Position numbers and translations under genes: made by a program
Shown: positions 42,501 through 49,279 of the stretch, in pieces
Position numbering within the stretch: the first letter of the stretch is position 1
Layout of the letters: each line of letters begins with the position of its first letter
Notes under the pieces: generated by a model
Told to the model about the DNA's origin: nothing
Database searches by the model: none
What the model saw: only the letters and a program-made list of their open reading frames with translations
Origin: a virus
DNA length: 64,000 nucleotides
IMG/VR virus record: IMGVR_UViG_3300005830_000045
Location: 16,480-80,479 of that record
Direction: 5' to 3' (one strand)

Positions 42501-44357
42501 CAAGAATACGCATCCAGGGATAGCAGCGCACGCGAAAGCTATGATGGGAGAGTTGAATCCGGCTTGGACAGACTGGAGTTATTCAGAATTCAAAATAATG
42601 AAAGATACGCTGCTGGAAAAGATAAAGGTCTGCCAAAGGTGCGGTTGCCCTCCGGACGAGGGAAGCGATGCCCCGAATGTGAGAGTTTTGCACGTCCACC
42701 ACAAGAACAGAAACAAAAAGGACAATTCGGCGGACAACTTGGAAGTTCTCTGTCAATCTTGTCACAGCAAGGAGCATTGGGAGGAAAAGCACTCTGGTGG
42801 ATTCGGGTGGATGAAATTCGTCAAATAGCAGATAGATCAACGCACAGAAGTGGTTGCCCTGCTAGGGATATTGAGTGTTATGACATAGAGGTTGATTCTA
42901 GTCCATGTAATTATGTGGCTAACGGAATAATATGCCATAATTCCTATGGATTCAATAAGAGCCATGCAACAGCTTATGGGATGATAGCGTTTTGGTGCAT
43001 GTTTCTCAAGACCTATTATCCTCTTGAGTTTTATTGGTCGCTGTTGAAAAACGAGCCAGACCGTGTCCGGATACAACAGTTGGCGAAACACGCAAAGAAG
43101 AAAGGCATATCATTCTTGTCGCCTTCTGTGAACACTTCCAAGGCGCACTTTGCCATAGATGATAGTCGTGGAGCAATTCGAGGTTCCCTTGTAGACATAA
43201 AAGGAGTTGGGACAGCGGCAGCGAAAGCTATTATGGCGACGCAGCCTTATACTGACTTTTTTGACTTCCTTGATCGAGTAGACAAGAGAAAGGTTCACAA
43301 AGGCGTCGTGGCTTCTCTTGTCCGGGCAGGAGCACTGGATGATTTGGTCCCCAATCCTCGGTGGCTTATTGAGAACATGGAAGCATTCTGGAAGCAAGTT
43401 GCGAAGAAGTCAGAGGAAGCGCAGAAAGAAGCAAGGCGGATGATTGAGGCGTCAAAGGATGAAAAGTCTTGGGACGCAGAGGAAAAGCAGCTTATCGCTT
43501 CCAAGGTGAACCCTCTTGCTTTCGGGAAGCACCCGATGGATACTTACAAGGATTTCTTGAATAAAAACGTGAAGATAAAGATTGCAGATATGTCAGCTGG
43601 TGATTTCTATGAGAGGAATGATGGAAGAATAGTCCTTGTCGGTGGAACTATAGTGGAAGTGAAACTCAATCAAATAGGTGACTTTCACACTGGAAGGCTG
43701 CCGACTGAAGAGGAACGTGAGCGTATGTTTTGGGGGAAACGTTATGCTAACGTAAACATAGAAGATATTGGCGGAGTTCAGAATAGAATCAAGTTTGATT
43801 GGGACGTTTACCCTGGTATGCGTCCTGTTATTGAATTAGGTTTGGGTGCTCCGGTGCTCGTGATGGCCTCTGTGAATGCGAAATTTGAGAACATGAGGGC
43901 TTTTTTCGCAGTCGATTTGGAGGGGATGAGAAAGAAGTTGATTTCGGGGAAACCATTGGGCATGTGGGAAAGCATTGTGACCGGAAACCATCCTGTGAAG
44001 CACATAAAGGCTAAGAGCGATGCCGTCAAAAGAGCCATGTGGACCAATAAATATTACAGGATGTCTCCGAAAGGAGGTCCATTTTGGGGTGTTGTGACGA
44101 ACATTCGTTTGAAATACGACAAGCGCGGTCAACTTATGGCTTTCTTTGGTCTTATTGGCGGCAACGGTTTCATGATTGATGTAATTTGCTTTGCTTCTCA
44201 ATGGGAATTTGTCAAAACTGTAATCAGCGTTGAACAGGTGTTGAAGATAGAAATAGGCAGATCAAGAGAAAGAGGCAGAGGAGTGTCTCACATTTTCAAC
44301 GGTGGCTTGGTAAAAAGTTTCAAGTCTGTTTGTGAAAAGGAGAAAGAAGATGAGTAA
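39591..44357 (+). CDS. dnaE: DNA polymerase III alpha subunit (DnaE) interrupted by an intein
   Basis: The 1588-residue precursor holds a 306-residue intein (residues 812-1117), leaving a 1282-residue polymerase. The N-terminal PHP domain shows HLHTHSDLSQLDG and SFTDHGTM with ATQDAHY. The C-family palm has GPGRGSVAGCLIGYLIGLTS and the catalytic MPDIDMDF, then NLGIHAAGAVASPVPLTDI. After splicing the finger region reads FFGSYGFNKSHATAYGMIAF, a typical DnaE motif. The C-terminal section carries an OB-like domain. Phages more often encode family A or B polymerases; a DnaE with phage helicase and primase indicates an independent bacterial-type fork. A hairpin covers the start region. Confidence 0.93.
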   Translation: MHDSEKKEDFVHLHTHSDLSQLDGCGKISDYVDAAHKRGNPAISFTDHGTMRGYMTQYEECKRAGIKPIYGVEFYVSRNMYRKGITAEEKTELSKGRTKAQAKEVIAQYEINEGIRKRWHLTVHAETEAGLKNLFRLTSKAFIEGFYYKPRIDIETLCEHSEGLIVSSGCVGSPVNSNWFEGNRRYAVEVSDKLHEVFQDRYMIEIQPHDIAEQLEANKLAVKLRKRYGGKSRLVATQDAHYINKSDAVHHDVLLCIGTGSYLSDPKRMKFDGDEFHMRTRREMIRAFMKWHSGLTKGQIKEALDTTMLFHERCNVKLNIDYHAALLPDPGIPPEYVDDFSYLKDLCIQGWSWREIPARALAYSVKHGVPYEEALSLYSKRLKHELGAIKKQRFVPYFILIHDLYRWARGENIMVGPGRGSVAGCLIGYLIGLTSVDPIDHGLIFERFINPNRIDMPDIDMDFEDRRRQEVFAYLRRKYGEDKVCQIATVGKLSGKQCLKDVSRVLQVPYAEVNQVTNSIIERSSGDERASQTIEDSFKEFEICRDFDKRYPKVLYHSKRLEGMAKNLGIHAAGAVASPVPLTDIIPLEVRKHNGKDVIVSAVDMYGVAASGLVKLDVLGLRTLTVLKEATEAIEERHGRKIDLESAEVDLSDPKVLKGFTDHDYGGVFQYDTPSADKVCSGVKFSSFEDIAAMTALNRPGTSRSGLASRYVDRKKNPEKAKKHDFHPAVSEITKDTLGIIVYQEHVIKIFTDIAGFAPATADSLRKTIAKKIGDETMGKERANFVAGAVEKTGMDEKTAHKIMDAITFFGCVPWWTQIATPFGPRAIDSLSDGDEIYSVEECGKVVINTIKTVTSTGPKDLYRITASGFMVDSSNDHYWECMEGGYKKASELCEGEFISYVMGHGFKSSEKEKLLLEEGLRKGSVLPRIVQPSLSETVQKEADRKGQPCEQCAQQVARSTGQGLEKGQKQEYASRDSSARESYDGRVESGLDRLELFRIQNNERYAAGKDKGLPKVRLPSGRGKRCPECESFARPPQEQKQKGQFGGQLGSSLSILSQQGALGGKALWWIRVDEIRQIADRSTHRSGCPARDIECYDIEVDSSPCNYVANGIICHNSYGFNKSHATAYGMIAFWCMFLKTYYPLEFYWSLLKNEPDRVRIQQLAKHAKKKGISFLSPSVNTSKAHFAIDDSRGAIRGSLVDIKGVGTAAAKAIMATQPYTDFFDFLDRVDKRKVHKGVVASLVRAGALDDLVPNPRWLIENMEAFWKQVAKKSEEAQKEARRMIEASKDEKSWDAEEKQLIASKVNPLAFGKHPMDTYKDFLNKNVKIKIADMSAGDFYERNDGRIVLVGGTIVEVKLNQIGDFHTGRLPTEEERERMFWGKRYANVNIEDIGGVQNRIKFDWDVYPGMRPVIELGLGAPVLVMASVNAKFENMRAFFAVDLEGMRKKLISGKPLGMWESIVTGNHPVKHIKAKSDAVKRAMWTNKYYRMSPKGGPFWGVVTNIRLKYDKRGQLMAFFGLIGGNGFMIDVICFASQWEFVKTVISVEQVLKIEIGRSRERGRGVSHIFNGGLVKSFKSVCEKEKEDE
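42024..42941 (+). mobile_element. Intein in DnaE (306 residues)
   Basis: It begins at Cys (TGC 42024) and ends in HN (42936-42941), with Ser as the first C-extein residue. Block A is CVPWWTQIATPFGPRAIDSL, block B contains SSNDHYWEC with its conserved His, block F is ECYDIEVDSSPCNYVANG, and block G is IICHN. Removal restores the conserved polymerase sequence FFG-SYGFNKSHA. The insertion site is three residues before that of the cyanobacterial split DnaE intein. The middle of the in-frame sequence is low-complexity and has no in-frame LAGLIDADG or HNH motif; an HNH gene lies there in another frame. Confidence 0.88.
42292..42828 (+). CDS. HNH homing endonuclease nested out of frame in the intein
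   Basis: In the +1 frame relative to dnaE, 178 codons encode an HNH nuclease. An N-terminal zinc motif (CLKKDCAREVFCRGLCSLHY) of the CxxxxCx(n)GxCxxHY type is followed by a C-terminal HNH site: CQRCGCPPDEG, VLHVHHKNRNKKDNSADNLE and VLCQSCHSKEHWEEKH. Both frames are open over the whole length. AAGGTGA lies 12 bases before ATG 42292; a perfect AAGGAGGT at 42241-42248 could serve a GTG at 42262. The nuclease likely mobilises the intein by cutting intein-less dnaE. Two compensating frameshifts in a once in-frame nuclease are the alternative. Confidence 0.8.
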   Translation: MLWGMDSNHPKKKSFCLKKDCAREVFCRGLCSLHYQRQYRKKRTEKGNPVSSAHNKWPGAPGKGWKRGKNKNTHPGIAAHAKAMMGELNPAWTDWSYSEFKIMKDTLLEKIKVCQRCGCPPDEGSDAPNVRVLHVHHKNRNKKDNSADNLEVLCQSCHSKEHWEEKHSGGFGWMKFVK

Positions 44358-44841
44358 CACGACGATCAGAGACATCGCTCACGACGTTCAGCGGGACAAC
44401 CCGCACCTTGGTTCCAAATCTGATGTTGAGCACTTGATCAAAGAGGTTTTTGGCGTCATCCTTGAGCGTTGCGCGAAAGGTGACAATGTGAAGGTGAGAG
44501 GATTTGGCGTTTTCGCGGCATCAAACTTCAAAGGCAGAACACTTCGCAGCCCGTTGATGAAAGGCGGATTGATTGAATTCGCAGATCAGCTTGTTCTTCG
44601 ATTCAGGCAGTCGCAATCCGCAAAGGGGAAGATCAATGAGATTGCCGCTGAGTTCGCTCCGAAAAATAACAAGTCGATTGAAAATGAAGCTTCTGCCGAT
44701 GAAAAGGCTGTCGAAAAAAAGAAGGTAGAAAAGGCTTCATCGAAGAAGTCATCGCCAGCCAAGAAGCGTTCCAAGAAGAAGCCTGTTGCTGGAAGCAGAG
44801 AGGAAGATTTCTCCGAGTTCTCAGCACCGGCAACCGAGTAG
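44350..44841 (+). CDS. HU/IHF-like DNA-binding protein with basic tail
   Basis: ATG 44350 overlaps the dnaE stop and follows AAGGAGAAAG; an in-frame start 18 bases earlier is less good. Residues 1-95 show the HU pattern: TTIRDIAHDVQRDNPHLGSK, a VFGVILERCAKGDNVKVRGF helix-strand region and GFGVFAASNFKGRTLRSP with the DNA-binding arm. Residues 110-163 add a Lys/Glu/Ser-rich tail (KKSSPAKKRSKKKP). HU proteins bend DNA at replication origins and in condensed DNA. The tail resembles those of some actinobacterial HU proteins, but origin cannot be inferred. Confidence 0.75.
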   Translation: MSNTTIRDIAHDVQRDNPHLGSKSDVEHLIKEVFGVILERCAKGDNVKVRGFGVFAASNFKGRTLRSPLMKGGLIEFADQLVLRFRQSQSAKGKINEIAAEFAPKNNKSIENEASADEKAVEKKKVEKASSKKSSPAKKRSKKKPVAGSREEDFSEFSAPATE

Positions 44842-44846
44842 TCTTC

Positions 44847-45425
44847 ATGCCATTTTCAAAGAGCACCATCACCGTCAACGGCCACGAGGTCACTTTGGAC
44901 ACTGACTATGATTTGCAAGTGGGCGCGTTGTCTGGAGACATGGACAAGGTTGCTGCCCAAATGGGATTCTGGGGCAGTGTATGGGCAGCAGCGGTAAAAG
45001 AAAGAGCAGAAGCAGAGGCGCACTATCGTTATTGGCGGGCAAAGGCCTCTGAAGAGGTTTTGGCATCAGAACCAAAGTTGGCGGAGTGGAAAGTCAAACT
45101 CAAGGTGGAAGCAGACCCGAGATTTGTGACATACAAGCAAGCTCTTGCTCTTGCAGACCGGAACGTGGTGTTGGCTAAATCTGCATTTGATTCTTTTGAT
45201 AAAAAGGCGAACCAACTTCAATCCAAAGGCGCAATGCATCGTTCCGAGCTTGACGCTACGGATATGCACACCCCGAAAAATCCGAAAACTTCATCGAAGA
45301 AAAGCGCATCAGTTTCAGCTCCAAAAGGCAAAACTTTTCAGAAGAAGGCTGCCGCAAAAAACGCTTCTGATTCTGATGATCCAAGAGTTTCAGCGATGAA
45401 GGACATTTTCAGTAAAAAGAAGTAG
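44847..45425 (+). CDS. Coiled-coil protein in the recombination block, unknown
   Basis: The 192-residue protein has a small N-terminal beta part (STITVNGHEVTLDTDYDL), a long helical centre (EAEAHYRYWRAKASEEVLA, then ALADRNVVLAKSAFDSFDKK) and a basic Ser/Lys tail. Similar proteins occur next to ssDNA-binding and RecA genes in large phages, but I cannot name the family. A recombination-accessory role is inferred from position only. Confidence 0.5.
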   Translation: MPFSKSTITVNGHEVTLDTDYDLQVGALSGDMDKVAAQMGFWGSVWAAAVKERAEAEAHYRYWRAKASEEVLASEPKLAEWKVKLKVEADPRFVTYKQALALADRNVVLAKSAFDSFDKKANQLQSKGAMHRSELDATDMHTPKNPKTSSKKSASVSAPKGKTFQKKAAAKNASDSDDPRVSAMKDIFSKKK

Positions 45426-45464
45426 CAAGGCGCGCCAACGTAGCGCCAACAAAAGGAGGTTTCT

Positions 45465-46685
45465 GTGGGAATTGATATGAAGTGTATGCGTAGAACGTAT
45501 GACGAGAATCAGCGTGGAGGCGACATCTGGACGGCTGATGTTGGCGTGACCATGGTCTATATCCATGGACAATGTCGAGAGGATGGCCATGAACCGACCA
45601 AGGGCTTGAACCATGTTCCGGTTGTCGTTCACTATGGTCTTGGTCGCGATGGCCGGCAAATGGTTGTTTGTTTGGATCAAGAGAGGAATCCTATTGTCAC
45701 GCATCCGTTCGTGAAAGCGTATTTGAAATCAAAAGGTGTAAAGATTGGCAAGAAGTGCCCTGTTTGTCGTGCGATTGAAAGCGGAGAAATGGACGCTGAT
45801 CAAGCTGACCGTTCTGCTCCTACAACCAGATTTCTTTGGGGTGTCACGCCTATCGCTCACAAACCATCGAAATCTTCCGAGGGATGGAATAAGCTCACGC
45901 CAAAGCCGCAGTGCACTTTCGTTGGTTCTACGCTTTACAACGGTTTCATGGATTTGTTTTTTGAAAATGGGGATATCACAGACTTGGACCAAGCAACTTT
46001 TGCCTTGATCTATCGCACTGGGAAGGGGCAATATGACACAAAGTACGAGGTGAAGATTGATCCGGCCACGCTGAAATCTCCGAAAAAGATTCCAGGAGCG
46101 TTGCGACGGGTATTGATCAAGTCTGTCTCGAAAGATGGCGATTGTGATCTTTTCCGTATTGTCGCGAACATGGTCAAAAGCACGGAAGATATCAAAGGCT
46201 TGCTTTCTGGTGCAACTGTCGACACGTCTGAAGGCGATGACGATGACTTTGATGAAGGCGATTTGGTCGATGATGATAGTGTCTTGGGCGATGATGAACT
46301 TGATGACGGTGGTGATGGCCTCGATGACGGTGGTGATGGCCTCGATGATGACGGTGATGACGGTGATGACTTTGACGGCGATGACGGCGATGAAGGCGAT
46401 GACTTTGACGGTGAACTCGATGACGGTGATGATCTTCTTGGCGAGGATGGTGACGAGGCAGCCGCAAGCGAGGATACACCCGAGGATACAGGCGATGATG
46501 AAGAAGAGGCAGAGGAGGCAGAAGAGGACACCTCTGGCGATGACGATGATGACTTGGGCCTTGATGAGTTGGATGCTGAACTCGAAAGGGTGACCAAAAA
46601 GGCAATCGAAAATAAAGCGAAGAAAGCTGGCAAGCTTGTCATCAAGCCTGCCAAAAAGCGTATAAATAAGAAAGCAAAAGCCTAA
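45465..46685 (+). CDS. Single-stranded DNA-binding protein, gp32-like
   Basis: GTG follows AAAGGAGGT by five bases. The 406-residue protein has a folded part to about 250, with KKCPVCRAIESG as a possible zinc site, FLWGVTPIAHKPSK and a beta-rich DGDCDLFRIVANMV. A very acidic region (about 255-370) follows, including a 21-base tandem repeat near 46303. Phage SSBs use acidic tails to recruit partners. Unusually, a basic segment (about 380-406, KKAIENKAKKAGKLVIKPAK) ends the protein. Position before recA and the SbcCD genes supports the role. Confidence 0.6.
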   Translation: MGIDMKCMRRTYDENQRGGDIWTADVGVTMVYIHGQCREDGHEPTKGLNHVPVVVHYGLGRDGRQMVVCLDQERNPIVTHPFVKAYLKSKGVKIGKKCPVCRAIESGEMDADQADRSAPTTRFLWGVTPIAHKPSKSSEGWNKLTPKPQCTFVGSTLYNGFMDLFFENGDITDLDQATFALIYRTGKGQYDTKYEVKIDPATLKSPKKIPGALRRVLIKSVSKDGDCDLFRIVANMVKSTEDIKGLLSGATVDTSEGDDDDFDEGDLVDDDSVLGDDELDDGGDGLDDGGDGLDDDGDDGDDFDGDDGDEGDDFDGELDDGDDLLGEDGDEAAASEDTPEDTGDDEEEAEEAEEDTSGDDDDDLGLDELDAELERVTKKAIENKAKKAGKLVIKPAKKRINKKAKA

Positions 46686-46827
46686 TAGGCTTTCAAGGAG
46701 TTGGGCGAACCTCACATGCCGCCGATAGCCGATTCAATGGCCTCTGCCTGGGCTTGCGGGAAATTGGGAAAGTTTGGGGTGACACTCCGGAGAGACGGGG
46801 CCAATCTTTTTGCTTGAGGTATTTTCC
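46686..46827 (+). other. 142-base gap before recA
   Basis: The gap has no convincing promoter. A 33-codon ORF (46716-46817) ends ten bases before the recA start, but its AAGGAG lies 15 bases away and the peptide is not recognised. It may be a leader or simply a decayed segment. G-rich stretches (GGGAAAGTTTGGGGTG) stand out. Confidence 0.25.
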
Positions 46828-47910
46828 ATGGACGCGCCCAAAACTAAATCTTCAAAAAAGACTAAAATAGGAATAAGATTCTCCGAGTTTCACGACAAGC
46901 CTCTGCCTACTGAAAACATTACAGAATTGTTGAACGGCATGAGGAAAGACCTTGGGGACGAAAGCGTTATGCTCGCTGATGGCGAGGATATAAATGTGGA
47001 AGTACGAGGTGTTATCTCCACGCAATGCGCTGCTTTGGATCACGCTATAGGCCGAAAAGGTGTGCCCCTTGGGCGGCTGACGATATTGCATGGTCCAGAG
47101 GGTTGCGGGAAAACTACTCTTGCTCTTCACATAATTTCAGAGGTCCAAAGAATAGGCGGAATAGCAGTATTCTTGGATAAGGAATACAAATTAGACATTG
47201 ATTATGCGAAAGCATTAGGCGTTGACCGTTCAAGGTTACTTCTGAATCAGCCGAATACGCTTGAAGATGTATTCCGCTACATTGAAGTTGCGATTTCTCA
47301 TGCTGCAAAGTTGCGAGAGAAGTTGGGCAGGCGTATTCCGGTTGTTGTCGTTCTTGACTCGATGAATGCTGCGATAACAAAGGCGCAATTTGAAGGTGAG
47401 TGGGACGATAAGCACATGGCTCCGCAAGCTCGATGCTATAGTCAAAACTTGCCAAAATTGATGCCTCTTGTTTACAAAGAAGATGTTGCTTTGGTTTGGA
47501 TTAGTCAAATCCGAAAGAAGATGAATATCACTTTTGGCAATGATGATGAAATAGCAGGAGGGCAAGCACCAAGGTTCTATGCTTCTTTGATTATTTCTAT
47601 AAAAAGGATTGGTTCGATAAAGAAAGGCGACGACATTGCCGGCAACAAGACAGCAGTCCAAATTAGAAAGAATCAAATTGCTCCTCCTTTCAAGAAAGCT
47701 GAGTTTGTCATAAAGTACGGGCACGGGATTGATAATGAGCGTTCCATTTTGGAGATTGGCTTGAAGCTAGGTGTTGTGGAAAAGGGTGGCGCTTGGTATA
47801 GTTACGGCGAAAAACGTCTTGGACAAGGGCTTGATGCCGCTGCTGAATATTTGCGAGAGAACGCGGATGAACGAGAAGAAATCTGGGCTGCCGTTCAGGA
47901 GGGAATGTGA
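46828..47910 (+). CDS. recA: RecA recombinase
   Basis: ATG 46828 has TGAGGT eight bases upstream; the longer in-frame TTG start overlaps this site. The 360-residue length is standard. Walker A is GPEGCGKTT, Walker B RIPVVVVLDSMNAA, then LVWISQIRKK and GGQAPRFYASLIISIKR as in the RecA L2 and polymer region. A C-terminal domain with SYGEKRLGQGLDAAAEYLRE agrees. It catalyses strand exchange and fits T4-like recombination-dependent replication with the SbcCD-like pair and UvsW-like helicase. Confidence 0.93.
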   Translation: MDAPKTKSSKKTKIGIRFSEFHDKPLPTENITELLNGMRKDLGDESVMLADGEDINVEVRGVISTQCAALDHAIGRKGVPLGRLTILHGPEGCGKTTLALHIISEVQRIGGIAVFLDKEYKLDIDYAKALGVDRSRLLLNQPNTLEDVFRYIEVAISHAAKLREKLGRRIPVVVVLDSMNAAITKAQFEGEWDDKHMAPQARCYSQNLPKLMPLVYKEDVALVWISQIRKKMNITFGNDDEIAGGQAPRFYASLIISIKRIGSIKKGDDIAGNKTAVQIRKNQIAPPFKKAEFVIKYGHGIDNERSILEIGLKLGVVEKGGAWYSYGEKRLGQGLDAAAEYLRENADEREEIWAAVQEGM

Positions 47911-48131
47911 TTCAAAAGTTTGATTCTTTGTTGGGTTATTTAAGTAAAAGGTTTGGCGATATGACGGAGTCAGAAGAGAAGTTGGCAGAAGCGATTGCTG
48001 TTGTTCTTTGCGAAAAGGTTGATGATTGCGATGATGGATACGAGGTGCGGTGCGTTGGGGCAATGGTCGCGACTATTGAAATGATTCGCGGTGTGAAAAA
48101 CGGAGAAGTGCCAAAGGTGATAAAGGCATGA
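47907..48131 (+). CDS. Small acidic protein, unknown (74 aa)
   Basis: The GTG start overlaps the recA stop by four bases, and the stop overlaps the SbcD-like ATG. Helical and acidic, with GYEVRCVGAMVATIEMIRGV. No family recognised. The double overlap strongly supports expression as part of the recombination operon. Confidence 0.55.
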   Translation: MIQKFDSLLGYLSKRFGDMTESEEKLAEAIAVVLCEKVDDCDDGYEVRCVGAMVATIEMIRGVKNGEVPKVIKA

Positions 48132-49279
48132 AAGACACCTTCAAGATATTGGCAACGGCTGACGTTCACATGAGCAATAGGCTTTCATATTCCAAGCCCA
48201 CGAAAGATGGCCTCACGGATAGGTTTGAAGGACAATTGTTGTTCTGGAAGATGGTCAAGGACACGTGTACAAGGGAAAATGTTGACGCCATTTTGATCCT
48301 TGGGGATTTGTTTGACAAGTCTATGGTCGATGCCGTCACGCTGACTCATACCGTTAAGGCAATCGTGGATTTGCCCTGTGATGTTTACATATTGCCCGGA
48401 AACCACGACGCTGCTTCCATTACAGGTGGAAGATTCATAGTTGAAGCTTTCGCTTCCATGAGGAAAGATCACGTACACGTGTTGCAAAAACCGTCAACTG
48501 GATATGCGTATTATTTGAACGAATGGATTAGAGTTTACCCTGTCCCTTTTTCAACGGCTGAAGTCGCAAAAAAATGTATACGTGCTTGCCAAAGAGAAAT
48601 AGTGGAATGCAAATCAAGCGGCCAAGACATTCTTCTCATACATCATAGTGTTATCGGTTGCGAACATCTTGGGTGGAAGTGCGATCAAGGGCTTGATTCC
48701 GATTTCATCTGTGAAGGTTTCGATGCCATTTGGGCCGGTCACTTCCATAGACACCAGAGATTTGGACCGGATTTGATGGGTTTTTACCTTGGTGCGCCGA
48801 TGCATCACGACTTTGGTGATGTTGGAAGAGAAACCTTTATTTGGATCATGGAATTGACGCATGATTCGATAATTGAAAGACCTTTGGAAGTCAATTGCAC
48901 TTCCAGGTTTTATTCCACTAAATTTGATGTTAGCAGTATGTCTTGGAGTGGATTTGATCCGGCTGAAGTCGCATACAAGTACGGTGATTTTCATAGAGAT
49001 GAAGTTGTTGCTACGCACGAACAGTGGACTGAATTAAAGCCTAGTTTGCTGTCGAGAAAGAAAGAAATGGAAAAGATTGGAGTTAGGTATTCTTTCAAGC
49101 ACAAGCCTGTTAGGAGCCATGAGGAACGTCTTGTGAAAGAGGATGACGCCGAAATCTTGACGTTGGAAAAGCAAATAAAAAGGTACACAGATAAGGCTTG
49201 GACCGGTGACGAGAAGAGGAAAGGCGCTGTCCTTGGGTACGGGCTTGAGTTGCTGAAGGAAGCACGCAATGCTCGTTAG
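48128..49279 (+). CDS. sbcD: SbcD/Mre11-like nuclease (gp47-like)
   Basis: The 383-residue protein has the calcineurin-like phosphoesterase motifs in order: ATADVHMSNR (DxH), LILGDLFDKS (GDxxD), LPGNHDAA (GNHD), LLIHHSV and IWAGHFHRHQ (GHxH). With its partner it resects DNA ends and opens hairpins, as T4 gp46/47 do. The coupling to the SbcC-like gene by an 11-base overlap is standard. Confidence 0.9.
   Translation: MKDTFKILATADVHMSNRLSYSKPTKDGLTDRFEGQLLFWKMVKDTCTRENVDAILILGDLFDKSMVDAVTLTHTVKAIVDLPCDVYILPGNHDAASITGGRFIVEAFASMRKDHVHVLQKPSTGYAYYLNEWIRVYPVPFSTAEVAKKCIRACQREIVECKSSGQDILLIHHSVIGCEHLGWKCDQGLDSDFICEGFDAIWAGHFHRHQRFGPDLMGFYLGAPMHHDFGDVGRETFIWIMELTHDSIIERPLEVNCTSRFYSTKFDVSSMSWSGFDPAEVAYKYGDFHRDEVVATHEQWTELKPSLLSRKKEMEKIGVRYSFKHKPVRSHEERLVKEDDAEILTLEKQIKRYTDKAWTGDEKRKGAVLGYGLELLKEARNAR

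Noticed and set aside
45729-46715. 328-codon minus-strand ORF
   Set aside because: It mirrors the acidic GAT/GAC-rich tail of the SSB gene; the long open frame is a composition effect, with no ribosome site.
46716-46817. 33-codon leader ORF before recA
   Set aside because: The ribosome site is too far away and the peptide has no recognisable feature; kept only as a note in the gap entry.
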